From Burkholderiales bacterium (GTDB taxonomy: Bacteria; Pseudomonadota; Gammaproteobacteria; Burkholderiales; Ga0077523), in NCBI GenBank assembly GCA_019745565.1, contig JAIESW010000016.1:62001-126000 (forward strand): a DNA stretch of 64,000 bases. The letters are read 5' to 3'. Position numbers and translations under genes: made by a program. The notes beneath the pieces were generated by a model. That model saw only the letters and a program-made list of their open reading frames with translations. It was not told where the DNA came from and searched no databases. Shown in pieces: positions 17,790 to 26,042 of this stretch (position 1 is its first letter; every line of letters begins with the position of its first letter).

Positions 17790-18191
17790 GTGAGATCGTG
17801 GATGGTGCTTGTCCTTGCGCTCGTCGCGGGATGTGCGCCGAAGCCCGCGGTTCCGGCGAAACCGCTCGCGACCTTGGAGGGCACGATCACCTACCGTCAG
17901 CGCGTCGCATTGTCGTCCGAGGCGATCGTGAAGGTCTGGCTGCAGGACGTGTCGAGGATGGACGCCGTGGCCGAAGTGCTGGACGAGGTGGAGATCCGCA
18001 ACCCCGGACAGGTGCCGATCGCCTTCCGGATGCAGTACGACCCGGAGCGCATCGTCGCCAGCCATCGCTACACGCTGCTGGTGAAGATCTACGAAGGCGA
18101 CCGCACCCGGTTCCTCAACGCCACGTCCTATCCGGTGATCACCCAGGGCTGTACCGATCGCTGCGAGGTCGTGCTCGACATGATGAGGTGA
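17790..18191 (+). CDS. YbaY-family lipoprotein
   Basis: A 133-residue protein with GTG start at 17790 (MRSWMVLVLALVAGC, lipobox Cys15; ATG 17802 is an alternative). The mature domain begins TLEGTITYRQRVALSSEAIVKV and continues with QVPIAFRMQYDPERI and SHRYTLLVKIYEGDR, the pattern of the YbaY/type III secretion pilotin-like beta-sandwich. Likely attached to the outer membrane; role unknown. Only 2 nt separate it from the next gene. Confidence 0.82.
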   Translation: MRSWMVLVLALVAGCAPKPAVPAKPLATLEGTITYRQRVALSSEAIVKVWLQDVSRMDAVAEVLDEVEIRNPGQVPIAFRMQYDPERIVASHRYTLLVKIYEGDRTRFLNATSYPVITQGCTDRCEVVLDMMR

Positions 18192-18193
18192 CC

Positions 18194-19018
18194 ATGCTCG
18201 TGACCCGCTTCTTTCCTGCCGACGCCTTCAAGGGGACGACCGTCTTCGTCACCGGCGGCGGCTCCGGCATCAACCTCGGCATCGCGAAGAACTTCGCGGC
18301 GCTCGGGGCAGACGTGGCGATCTGCGGCCGCAAGCAGGACAAGCTCGATCGTGCCGCGGACGAACTGCGGGCCTTCGGCGGCCAGGTCCACGCGGAGGCG
18401 GCCGACGTGCGCGATGCCGCGCGCCTGGAGGTCGTGATCGGCAACGCCGCCGCGGCGCTCGGACCGATCGGCGTGCTGGTGTGCGGCGCCGCGGGCAACT
18501 TCCCGATTCCGGCGGAGGAGTTGTCGCCCAACGGCTTCAAGACCGTGGTGGACATCGATCTGCTGGGCTCGTTCAACGCGACCCGCGCGGCGTTCGAGCA
18601 GCTGCGGTCGACCCGAGGCTGCGTCATCTTCATCTCCGCCGGCATGGCCTACGTGCCGTTCCCCTACCAGGTGCACGTCGGCGCGGCCAAGGCCGGTATC
18701 GACATGATGATGCGCAACCTGGCGCTGGAATGGGGCAAGTACGGCATCCGGGCGAACAGCATCGTGCCCGGGCCGATCGGCGGAACCGAGGGCATGAGGC
18801 GACTGGGTGGCGACGACTACGAGTCCTCGCGCTACCGGTCCATCCCGCTCGGCCGCTTCGGCGGCGTGGACGATATCGGCCAGGCGGCCGTGTTCCTCGC
18901 CTCGCCGCTCGCGAGCTACGTCACCGGGACGGTCCTGGTGGTGGACGGCGGTTCCAACCTCGCCGGCTCCACGTTGTTCGGGCAGGCGATCGAGGCCATG
19001 CGGGGCCAGGGCGGCTGA
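18194..19018 (+). CDS. SDR oxidoreductase, 2,4-dienoyl-CoA reductase (DECR2-like)
   Basis: A 274-residue short-chain dehydrogenase. Cofactor motif VFVTGGGSGINLGIA. The usual YxxxK is absent: Lys166 in VHVGAAKAGID is preceded by V-H-V-G, and Asp120 in VVDIDLLGSFN is conserved. This Asp/Lys arrangement, plus PGPIGGTEGMRRLGG and LASPLASYVTG, is that of peroxisomal-type 2,4-dienoyl-CoA reductases rather than general SDRs. It would reduce dienoyl-CoA with NADPH, which fits the upstream acyl-CoA dehydrogenases, hydratase and 3-hydroxyacyl-CoA dehydrogenase. Assigned by motif reading. Confidence 0.85.
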   Translation: MLVTRFFPADAFKGTTVFVTGGGSGINLGIAKNFAALGADVAICGRKQDKLDRAADELRAFGGQVHAEAADVRDAARLEVVIGNAAAALGPIGVLVCGAAGNFPIPAEELSPNGFKTVVDIDLLGSFNATRAAFEQLRSTRGCVIFISAGMAYVPFPYQVHVGAAKAGIDMMMRNLALEWGKYGIRANSIVPGPIGGTEGMRRLGGDDYESSRYRSIPLGRFGGVDDIGQAAVFLASPLASYVTGTVLVVDGGSNLAGSTLFGQAIEAMRGQGG

Positions 19019-19084
19019 CGCCGTATCCGGCGGGGCTTCCGGCCGGCTATCCTCGGGCTTTTGCACTTCCCGATACGCCGGTTA

Positions 19085-20176
19085 ATGATGCCGATGCTTC
19101 GCTGTCTCGCCTTCACAGGGCTGCTGTGCCTCGCCACGGCCGCCGCTGCCCACAACACGCAATTGTCCAGCGCGGCGCTCGAATTCTCCGGGTCCGCCGT
19201 CCGCGCCGATCTGGATCTCAATGGCCGCGATCTGGAGGTCGCACTGAACGCGAAGCTGCTGGTCCCCGCGGGGACGGTCGGTGTCGACGAACTCGCCGCG
19301 GCCCGCGGCGCGATCGAAGGCTACCTGGCGCAGCACGTGCGTCTGGAAGCGAACGGAGCGCCGTGCGGATTGCAGGTCGAGACGCTCGAGCCGGCGAGCG
19401 AGCACGTGCGTGTCCACGCCCGCTTCGCGTGCCCGGCCGGCGCGGGATCGCTGGTCTACCGCGCGACGCCGTTCGCGGAGATCGATCCGCGCGCACGGCA
19501 CATGGTCTCCGTGACCGGCGACGCCAAACGTTTCGGGCTGCTCTCGACCAGCACGCCGGCGCTGGAGATCACCACCGTGCGGCAGTCCGCCTGGTCGGTC
19601 TTCGGTCGCTACCTGCTCGCCGGCATCGAGCACATCGCGATCGGCTTCGACCACATCGCGTTCCTGCTCGGGACCATCGTATGGGGGCGCCGCCTGCTGC
19701 CGCTGGTGAAAGTGATCACCGCGTTCACCGTGGCCCATTCGATCACGCTGACCGCCGCGGTGCTGGGCGCCATCACGCCGAATCCCGCCTGGGTCGAGGC
19801 GGCGATCGCCGCGAGCATCGTGTACGTTGCCGCGGAGAATTTCTTCGTGCGCGACGTCGGGCGGCGCTGGCCGCTCACCTTCACGTTCGGTCTGGTGCAC
19901 GGCTTCGGTTTCGCGAGCGTGCTGCGCGAGTACGGATTGCCGCAGGAGGCATTGGTGCCGGCGCTGGCGGCATTCAATATCGGTGTCGAGGTCGGACAGC
20001 TCGCGATCGTCGCCGGGGCCCTGGTATTGCTGCATGGCGTGGATCGCATCGAGCGGCGCGCGGGGATCGCCGAGATTCCGGACCGGCGCGTCGCGTGGTC
20101 CATCTCGATCGCGGTGGGCCTTCTCGGCCTGTGGTGGCTGTTCGAGCGCATCGGCGCGATCGTCGCACCAGGATGA
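19085..20176 (+). CDS. HupE/UreJ family membrane protein
   Basis: A 363-residue protein with N-terminal signal peptide (MMPMLRCLAFTGLLCLATAAAA), a periplasmic beta-rich domain to about residue 165, then six to seven transmembrane helices. The membrane part carries GIEHIAIGFDHIAFLL, TAFTVAHSITLT and GLVHGFGFASVL, the His-rich pattern of HupE/UreJ_2 proteins, which are implicated in metal (nickel/cobalt) handling. ATG 19085 (or 19088) is the likely start. It follows the SDR on the same strand; its role beside acyl-CoA genes is unclear. Confidence 0.85.
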   Translation: MMPMLRCLAFTGLLCLATAAAAHNTQLSSAALEFSGSAVRADLDLNGRDLEVALNAKLLVPAGTVGVDELAAARGAIEGYLAQHVRLEANGAPCGLQVETLEPASEHVRVHARFACPAGAGSLVYRATPFAEIDPRARHMVSVTGDAKRFGLLSTSTPALEITTVRQSAWSVFGRYLLAGIEHIAIGFDHIAFLLGTIVWGRRLLPLVKVITAFTVAHSITLTAAVLGAITPNPAWVEAAIAASIVYVAAENFFVRDVGRRWPLTFTFGLVHGFGFASVLREYGLPQEALVPALAAFNIGVEVGQLAIVAGALVLLHGVDRIERRAGIAEIPDRRVAWSISIAVGLLGLWWLFERIGAIVAPG

Positions 20177-20184
20177 CGCGCGCA

Positions 20185-20214
20185 TTGACAGGCGGCGCGA
20201 GGTCTCTCTATAGT
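20185..20214 (+). promoter_or_regulatory. Near-consensus sigma-70 promoter for the formamidase operon
   Basis: TTGACA at 20185-20190 and TATAGT at 20209-20214, spaced by 18 nt. It lies 67 nt upstream of the ATG at 20281, just after the HupE-like stop. The leader contains a short inverted repeat around CGCACCT...GGTGCGA at 20226-20244. One of the clearest promoters by eye in the window. Confidence 0.8.
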
Positions 20215-20280
20215 CGCGACCACATCGCACCTCAGGCGGGTGCGATGCCCTTGAGACCGTAGGAACCCGGGAGAAAAGAT

Positions 20281-21531
20281 ATGAAGATGCGCGCCTTCGT
20301 ACTTGCGGTACCTGTGCTCCTGTTCGCCGCCGGCAGCTATGCGGACACCACCGATGTGAAGACGCAGTCACGTGTGCTCGTGAAGAAGATGGGCAAGCAC
20401 TGCGTCGACGATCCGAACTGCTTCAATCGCTACCACCCCGCGATCAAGCCGGTGGCGACGGCCAAGCCGGGTCAGCTGCTCACTTACGAGACGCGCGACG
20501 CGCTCGATTCGGATCTCAACGTGAACTCGGTGCCGAAGGACCTCGGCGCGGTCGACCTCAACTACGTGCATCCGCTCACGGGCCCGGTCTACATCGAAGG
20601 GGCGAAGCGCGGCGACGTGCTCGCCGTCACGCTGATCGACATCGAGCCCGACGAGTACGGTTACACCACGGTCGTGCCCGGCTTCGGTTTCCTGCGCGAC
20701 CGCTTCACCGAGCCGTTCATCGCCAACTGGAAGCTGAACCACCTGGAGGCCGTGTCGGATCAGTTGCCCGGCGTGCGCATTCCGTTCAACGGCTTCATGG
20801 GAACGGTGGGTGTGATGCCGGGTGAGCCCGAGGTGGACGCATGGGAGGCGCGCGAGACGCAACTCGGCAAGGCGGGTGGAGTCGCACTGCCGCCGCAGCC
20901 CACCGGCGCGCTGCCGGCCGCCGTCTGCGGTCCGAACGGCAGCCACAAGGACAAGTGCCTGCGCACCATCCCGCCGCGCGAGAACGGCGGCAACATGGAC
21001 ATCAAGCAGATGGTCGTGGGCACGACGCTGCTGCTGCCGTGTTTCGTCGACGGCTGCGGCCTTTTCATCGGCGACGTGCACTTCGCGCAGGGCGATGGCG
21101 AAGTGGCCGGTACCGCGATCGAGATGGGTGCGACCGTGACGGTCCGCACCGAGATCCGCAAGGGCATGGCTGCCATGATCAAGACCGGTCCGCACTTCGA
21201 AGGCGGTTCCCAGATCAAGCAGCTGGAACCGGATCGTTTCTACGCGACGATCTCGTACCCGATCAAGAAGGCCGGGGAGATCCCGCCGCAGCACAAGTAC
21301 CTGGGCGGCGACAAGATCGGACCGCTGGTCAACCTGTCGGAAGACCTCACCGTCGCTGCACGCGGCGCGCTGAACGAGATGATCGACTGGCTCGTGAAGA
21401 CCTACGGCTGGACGCCGGTGCAGGCCTACGTCTATGCCAGCGTGGCGTGCGACCTGCGCATCGGCAACGTGGTGGACGTGCCGAACTACGCGGTGTCGAC
21501 CATCTGCCCGTTGGAACACATCAGGAAATGA
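20281..21531 (+). CDS. Exported acetamidase/formamidase family protein
   Basis: A 416-residue protein with GGGAG 7 nt before ATG 20281 and a signal peptide MKMRAFVLAVPVLLFAAGSYA. The mature part follows the FmdA/AmdA fold: HPLTGPVYIEGAKRGDVLAV, GFGFLRDRF, NGFMGTVGVMP, the insertion PPRENGGNMDIKQMVVGTTL, and LFIGDVHFAQGDGEVAGTAIE. These enzymes hydrolyse formamide or short amides to the acid and ammonia; export to the periplasm is not typical of the FmdA family. Extra Cys residues (HCVDDPNCF, CGPNGSHKDKC, CFVDGC) fit an oxidising compartment. Own promoter upstream; overlaps the next gene by 4 nt. Confidence 0.9.
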   Translation: MKMRAFVLAVPVLLFAAGSYADTTDVKTQSRVLVKKMGKHCVDDPNCFNRYHPAIKPVATAKPGQLLTYETRDALDSDLNVNSVPKDLGAVDLNYVHPLTGPVYIEGAKRGDVLAVTLIDIEPDEYGYTTVVPGFGFLRDRFTEPFIANWKLNHLEAVSDQLPGVRIPFNGFMGTVGVMPGEPEVDAWEARETQLGKAGGVALPPQPTGALPAAVCGPNGSHKDKCLRTIPPRENGGNMDIKQMVVGTTLLLPCFVDGCGLFIGDVHFAQGDGEVAGTAIEMGATVTVRTEIRKGMAAMIKTGPHFEGGSQIKQLEPDRFYATISYPIKKAGEIPPQHKYLGGDKIGPLVNLSEDLTVAARGALNEMIDWLVKTYGWTPVQAYVYASVACDLRIGNVVDVPNYAVSTICPLEHIRK

Positions 21532-22130
21532 GCAGATTCCGCGCCCCGTGGGTCGGCACGGGGTGCGGCATTGCCATGCATCGTCGCCGCTTCCTCACCG
21601 CTACCGCCGCGCTCGCCGGTGCGGGTCTGCTCTCCGGGCATGCGCCGTATCGCCAGTGGGTCGTCTATCGCCAGACGCATCTGGTCATCCTGACCAGCCG
21701 CGACGATCCGGGCGCCGACGATCTCGGCGAGAAGTGCGCGGCGGTGATGCGTACCGTGTTGCCGGAGAGCAAGGCTGCGGTCGGACGCGGGCCGCGGGTG
21801 CAGCGGATCGCGAGCCTCATCGCGAGCCGCCAGGCCGAAGTGGGCATCGTGTCGCAGGCGAATGCCGCGGCGATGTTCCACGGGGAAGCGCCGTTCGGCG
21901 ACATCGGCGCGATTCCCTTGCGGGTGCTGGTGCAGAACGACGTCTATCGCATGGTCTGCCGCGATGATTTTCCGCGGCAGCATGCCTATCTGATCGCGGA
22001 AGCCCTGGCCGGCAGCGACGCCGAACTGGGACTCGTCGTGCCGAAGCAGAACGAGGGTGACATCCCGGTCCACGCGGGCGCCCTGGCGTTCGCCTCGGGC
22101 GTGCCGCTGGAGACGGGTGAGAGCAGGTAG
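21528..22130 (+). CDS. Exported hypothetical protein with Tat-like signal
   Basis: Up to 200 residues. ATG 21528 overlaps the formamidase stop (ATGA) and has AGGA upstream; an internal ATG at 21576 gives the tighter signal MHRRRFLTATAALAGAGLL with RRRFL, a Tat-like motif. The mature part (VILTSRDDPGADDLGEKCAAVM ... EVGIVSQANAAAMFHG) recalls the periplasmic solute-binding fold of TAXI-type receptors, but it is shorter than those and not a confident match. Context suggests it serves with the exported amidase. Confidence 0.65.
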   Translation: MSRFRAPWVGTGCGIAMHRRRFLTATAALAGAGLLSGHAPYRQWVVYRQTHLVILTSRDDPGADDLGEKCAAVMRTVLPESKAAVGRGPRVQRIASLIASRQAEVGIVSQANAAAMFHGEAPFGDIGAIPLRVLVQNDVYRMVCRDDFPRQHAYLIAEALAGSDAELGLVVPKQNEGDIPVHAGALAFASGVPLETGESR

Positions 22131-22848
22131 CTTCGCGCGCGTGCTGCTCCTGATGGGGAGCGTGGGCGCAACGGCGCACGTCTGCGCCCACGACCTGATC
22201 ACCGCGGAAGCGGCCGAACGCTACATCGCGCAGGCGCAGCGCAACGCCGCGACGATCCGTTCGCGCGAGGCGGCACCGAAGCGTGCCGAGGCGCATCTCG
22301 CACTGGCACGCATGCAGGACGAGATACGCGATCTGCTCAATCGAGATCTCGCGATGCACGGGCGCGTGCAGGGGCTGCCTTCCTATCTCGTCGTCGAGCG
22401 ATTCAAGGCGGCGGGAACGCCGTTGCCGTGGTCGGAACGGCTCGGCCGCTTCGGCGCTCCGGTGGAGCACTACACGGCCGCGTACGATCTCGATCCGAAG
22501 GGGGCCGGTGCGAACGACGCGCTCTACGGTGTCCTCTACGGCAGGTTCTACGACAGCTTTCGTGATGATCCGCTGAAGTCGCTGGATGCGGAGCCCGGCG
22601 GGAGCCGCATCCTGATCGATGCAGGGGAACGCTTCGTCCGCGATTTTCCACGCGACGGCAACGTGGAGGAGGTCCGGTTCATCGTCGCGGTGGCCTGGGT
22701 GCGGGTCGCGCGCGCCGGTGGTGACAGTCGCCCGAGCGCGGCGCGGGCGCGTGAACTGCTGTTGCGGTTCCAGCAGGATTATCCCGGCAGCCTGCGTGCC
22801 GCGGCGGTGCCGGTGTTCATGGATGCGCTGCCGCCGGAGTCGCGATGA
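22117..22848 (+). CDS. Exported helical (TPR-like) hypothetical protein
   Basis: A 243-residue protein from GTG 22117, chosen because it gives a clean signal peptide (VRAGSFARVLLLMGSVGATAHVCA) while longer starts do not. It overlaps the previous gene by 14 nt. The mature part is mostly alpha-helical: TAEAAERYIAQAQRNAA, AEAHLALARMQDEIRDLL, then a C-terminal VRFIVAVAWVRVARA and ARARELLLRFQQDYPG, which resemble tetratricopeptide pairs. Third gene of the formamidase operon. No specific function recognised. Confidence 0.65.
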   Translation: MRAGSFARVLLLMGSVGATAHVCAHDLITAEAAERYIAQAQRNAATIRSREAAPKRAEAHLALARMQDEIRDLLNRDLAMHGRVQGLPSYLVVERFKAAGTPLPWSERLGRFGAPVEHYTAAYDLDPKGAGANDALYGVLYGRFYDSFRDDPLKSLDAEPGGSRILIDAGERFVRDFPRDGNVEEVRFIVAVAWVRVARAGGDSRPSAARARELLLRFQQDYPGSLRAAAVPVFMDALPPESR

Positions 22849-23016
22849 TGCGCCGCCGGCGCACGGCCGATGTCCCCGCAGTGTCGAGCGGGATGCAGGG
22901 ATGAGCGGGCGAGCCGGCGCTCCGCACCTCGGCAGTACACTGTCGGACCTGCGCCGGCACGGTGCCCCATGGAGGAGGACGACGGACGCGGGCCGACACA
23001 CTGCCGGCATGCCGTC

Positions 23017-23949
23017 ATGGATCTCAGACACCTCAAGAATTTCGTAGCGATCGTGGATTGCGGAAGCCTGTCCAAGGCCGCGGAAACGGTCTATGTGGCA
23101 CAGCCCGCTCTGAGCCAGCAGCTCGCCGCGCTGGAAGGTGAATTGAAGACGCAGCTGCTGCTGCGCAGTTCGCAGGGCGTCGTGCCGACGGAAGCGGGCA
23201 AGGTCCTCTACCGGCACGCGCGCACGCTGCTGCGCCAGATCGAGCAGGTCAAGGAAGAGGTGACGCAGCCGGGTGCCGGCGAGCTGGGCGCGGTGGCCGT
23301 GGGGTTTCCCAGCACCATGATCGAGGTGCTGGCGTTGCCTCTGTTCGAGCGCGTGCGGGCGCAGCATCCGCGCATTCGCCTGCAGATCTTCGAAGCCATG
23401 AGCGGCTATCTGGGCGAGCTCCTGGGTCACGGGCGCCTGGACCTCGCGATCCAGTTCCGCGACGTGGAGACGCGCGGTATCCAACTGCAGCCGTTGCTCG
23501 AGGAAGATCTGTACGTCATCGGTGAGGCTCCCGGCATGCATGCGGCCGCCGACGTATGCGAGTTGCGTGCGCTCGACGGCGTGCCGATGGTGCTGGGCGT
23601 CAGCGCGCAGGGCCTCAGGATGGTGATGGAACGCAGCTTCGCGCAGGCACAACTCGAGTTGAACGTGGTCGCCGACGTCGATTCGTTTCGCACGGCGCTG
23701 GCGATTGCAGGTACCGGTGCTGCCTGCACCGTGCTGCCGTTGTCGGCACTGATGCCGCTCGCGCCGCAGGAACGACCGTCGGCGCGTCGCCTCGTCGACC
23801 CCGAGATCCGACGTCCGGTTGCGCTCGCGTGGTCCACTTCGCTGCCGCGGACCGGCGCCGCCGTGGCCGTGCAGGGCATCGTTTTCGAACTGGCTCGGGA
23901 CATGGTTGCGAACGGGCGCTGGCCAGGGGCACGACTGAACGCCGCTTGA
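23017..23949 (+). CDS. LysR family transcriptional regulator
   Basis: A 310-residue protein from ATG 23017 (MDLRHLKNFVAIVDCG). N-terminal winged HTH: SLSKAAETVYVAQPALSQQLAALEGEL. The effector domain contains VGFPSTMIEVLALPLFER and GHGRLDLAIQFRD. The opening and the PSTMIEVL stretch are like NAC/CBL-type and tricarballylate-type LysR proteins. It would bind T-N11-A operators. Candidate targets are the operon just upstream, the RidA-like gene downstream, or the divergent SDR/PQQ region (see the site at 25830-25844). Confidence 0.92.
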   Translation: MDLRHLKNFVAIVDCGSLSKAAETVYVAQPALSQQLAALEGELKTQLLLRSSQGVVPTEAGKVLYRHARTLLRQIEQVKEEVTQPGAGELGAVAVGFPSTMIEVLALPLFERVRAQHPRIRLQIFEAMSGYLGELLGHGRLDLAIQFRDVETRGIQLQPLLEEDLYVIGEAPGMHAAADVCELRALDGVPMVLGVSAQGLRMVMERSFAQAQLELNVVADVDSFRTALAIAGTGAACTVLPLSALMPLAPQERPSARRLVDPEIRRPVALAWSTSLPRTGAAVAVQGIVFELARDMVANGRWPGARLNAA

Positions 23950-24073
23950 TCATCGGCCGGGAAGCGCGACGGCCGCGCTGCGATAAGCCCGCGTTATGGC
24001 CCCAGCACGATCGGATATTTCCGCCGCAGCGGGCGCAACCCGTAGCATCTCCGCAGCAAACGAAGGAGGGGTC

Positions 24074-24841
24074 ATGCCGCAAGCCGCCGATACGCCGGTG
24101 CTGCTGGACAACAAGGGCGGGAACAGCCGCATCCTGCCTGGCGGCGGAGCTTACTGCACGGGTGTGGTTCCGGACGCGGGATTCGAGGTCGTGCGCGTGC
24201 TGTTGCAGCCATGGTTGCCTCTCGACCAGGGCTACGCGTTCATCGAGGCGCATCTGAAGCGCGTGGGGCGCCCGGTCGAGGCGCTCTGCGGAACCGAACT
24301 GCGCGTGCCGGCACCGCTTTCCTTCGATCAGTGGTCCACGTTCAATGTCCCGTACCTCGCGAAGTTGCGGCAATGGGGACTGATGTTCGGTGACCTGAGC
24401 GGCGTGTGCCGTTCGAACATCGCGCTCGCGGTGCATGCGCCCGCGACGACGTCGCTGTGCGCCTTCAGCTATACGGCGCCGGCATCCGCGAATGCAACCA
24501 CGTTCTGCCTGTCCGGGACTGCCGACATCGGTGCGGACGGGAAGATCATCGCCGCAGGCGACACCGGACCGGCAGCCATGGCAAGGCGTGCGCGCTTCAC
24601 CATCGACACCATCGGAGCAAGCCTCACGAAGCTTAAGACATCCTGGCAGGCCACGACAGAGATCGCCGTCTTCCACGTCCACGACATTCCCGATCTCTGG
24701 GGCCCGGCGCTGCTCGGCTCGGTGGGGGAGCCGTTGCGGCGCGGTGTCCTGGTCTACCGCGCGCGTCCGCCGATCGCGGGCGCAGAAGTGGAACTCGAGG
24801 CGCGCGCTGTACGACAGCAACTCGTCGTCGCAACGGGCTGA
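24074..24841 (+). CDS. RidA-like (YjgF/YER057c) domain protein, unknown function
   Basis: A 255-residue protein; ATG 24074 follows GAAGGAGGGG. The opening PVLLDNKGGNSRILPGGGAYCTG and the C-terminal half (IDTIGASLTKLKTSWQATTEIAVFHVHDIPDL, then VGEPLRRGVLVYRARPPIAGAEVELEARA, here given as separate motifs) follow the order of RidA proteins: a GA-x-L helix, a FV-x-D strand and the closing V-E-LEA strand. Typical RidA proteins are about 130 aa, so this is a tandem or extended form. RidA relatives deaminate enamines or aminomuconate. The match is by eye only. Confidence 0.55.
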   Translation: MPQAADTPVLLDNKGGNSRILPGGGAYCTGVVPDAGFEVVRVLLQPWLPLDQGYAFIEAHLKRVGRPVEALCGTELRVPAPLSFDQWSTFNVPYLAKLRQWGLMFGDLSGVCRSNIALAVHAPATTSLCAFSYTAPASANATTFCLSGTADIGADGKIIAAGDTGPAAMARRARFTIDTIGASLTKLKTSWQATTEIAVFHVHDIPDLWGPALLGSVGEPLRRGVLVYRARPPIAGAEVELEARAVRQQLVVATG

Positions 24842-24882
24842 CGCCCCTCGTCTGCGCGCGCGGCCACCGCGAACGGGTCGGC

Positions 24883-25665
24883 CTACGGATCAAGCGGCTC
24901 GATCCAGTTGTGCAGCGCGAGGCCGCCATCGACCACCACCGTGGTCCCGGTGACGTAGGCCGAGAATCTATCGGCCAGCAGGGCCACGGCCATGCCGGCG
25001 ATCTCTTCGGGAGTGCCCAGGCGCCGGAGGCTGGTGCAGCGCACCAGGCGGTCCACGCCGGCGGCCTTGGCGTCGAACCCGCCGCCGGGAACGGCGCCCG
25101 GCGCGATGGCATTGACCCGGATGCCGCGCGGACCGAACGCACGGGCCAGTTCCTGCACCAGCATGGTCTGGCCCGCCTTCGATGCGCTGTAGTGCGGCAG
25201 ATTGCGCGGGCTGTGCGCATGCAGCGAAGTCACGAACAACATCCTCCCCTTGATGTTGCGCGCACACATCTCCTGTGCGGCCGCGCGCGCAAGCACGAAA
25301 CCGGATCGCAGGTTCACCGCGATCATTTCGTCCCAGGTGGTGAGTTCGACCGCCGCGACATGGTCCCGCTCAAAGCGGCGCGGGCTTGCGGCATGCACCA
25401 GAATGGAGGGACACCCCGCGGCCTCGATGGCGTCGTGCAGCAACCGCTCCGCCGCCTCCGCCTTCGAAAGGTCGGCACCGATGAATTTCGCGTCCAGGCG
25501 TTGCGCGAGGAGATCGGCGGCCACGGCCTCGCCGGCAGGCCCCGGCAGATCGCTCAGCACCACCCGCGCGCCTTCCCGTGCCAACGCGGCGGCAATGCCA
25601 CGGCCGATGCCGGACGCGGCACCCGTCACCAGGGCGACGTCGTCGGAAAGCAATGCAGTGTTCAT
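24883..25665 (-). CDS. SDR family oxidoreductase
   Basis: A 260-residue classical short-chain dehydrogenase. Start ATG 25665 (MNTALLSDDVALVTG) with AGGAAG upstream. Motifs: TGAASGIGRGIA for the cofactor, LVHAASPR in place of NNAG, catalytic SLHAHSPRNLPHYSASK with Tyr and Lys, and VNAIAPGAV. The C-terminus is usual (YVTGTTVVVDGG). It is divergent from the PQQ dehydrogenase gene, which could share its control region. Substrate unknown; a secondary alcohol or hydroxy acid is likely. Confidence 0.88.
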   Translation of the reverse strand: MNTALLSDDVALVTGAASGIGRGIAAALAREGARVVLSDLPGPAGEAVAADLLAQRLDAKFIGADLSKAEAAERLLHDAIEAAGCPSILVHAASPRRFERDHVAAVELTTWDEMIAVNLRSGFVLARAAAQEMCARNIKGRMLFVTSLHAHSPRNLPHYSASKAGQTMLVQELARAFGPRGIRVNAIAPGAVPGGGFDAKAAGVDRLVRCTSLRRLGTPEEIAGMAVALLADRFSAYVTGTTVVVDGGLALHNWIEPLDP

Positions 25666-26042
25666 GTCGGTCTTCCTTCGGGTCTCGTGGGATGCGGGCG
25701 GCAGCGGTCCGCTCGCACGGCGAGTCTGAACGAGATTGGGTGACCGGGTCATTCGACTTCGATATGCCCCCACGTCAGCGCCGGATGCTGCGCCGCGAAA
25801 CACCGGACGCAGGCGGATCCACCGCCGTCATAAGTCTCACTTATCACCCCATCGGAAAGCGCTATTTCCCGTCGCTCGAGCGGGACCGTAGCATCGAGCG
25901 ACTGGAGCGGACCGCCGCGAGACCGGGAACCGCGGCTGTTCCTGGCGGACGTTCCAGACACTCACGGTTCCGCGCCGAGGGCGTCTCGCCCGCAAGCCCC
26001 CGGACAACGGCCGTTACAACGACAAAACGGGAGGTCAACAGC
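25666..26042. other. Divergent control region between the SDR and PQQ dehydrogenase genes
   Basis: A 377-nt gap without a gene. A frame open through it in phase with the PQQ dehydrogenase has Arg-rich, non-exported sequence and is not taken as coding. It holds the dyad at 25830-25844 and the GGGAGG ribosome binding site at 26029-26034 for the dehydrogenase. No clear -35/-10 pair is visible by eye. Confidence 0.6.
25830..25844. promoter_or_regulatory. Perfect dyad ATAAGT-CTC-ACTTAT, LysR-type operator candidate
   Basis: Arms of 6 bp with a 3-nt centre; it contains T-N11-A (T25831, A25843), the core of LysR-type sites. It stands out as AT-rich in a GC-rich region and lies about 200 nt upstream of the PQQ dehydrogenase start and 165 nt upstream of the SDR start. 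The LysR gene at 23017 is a nearby candidate for the binding protein. Confidence 0.5.

Noticed and set aside
25578..26042. N-terminal extension of the PQQ dehydrogenase
   Set aside because: The frame is open but Arg-rich; a ribosome binding site and signal peptide mark ATG 26043 as the start.
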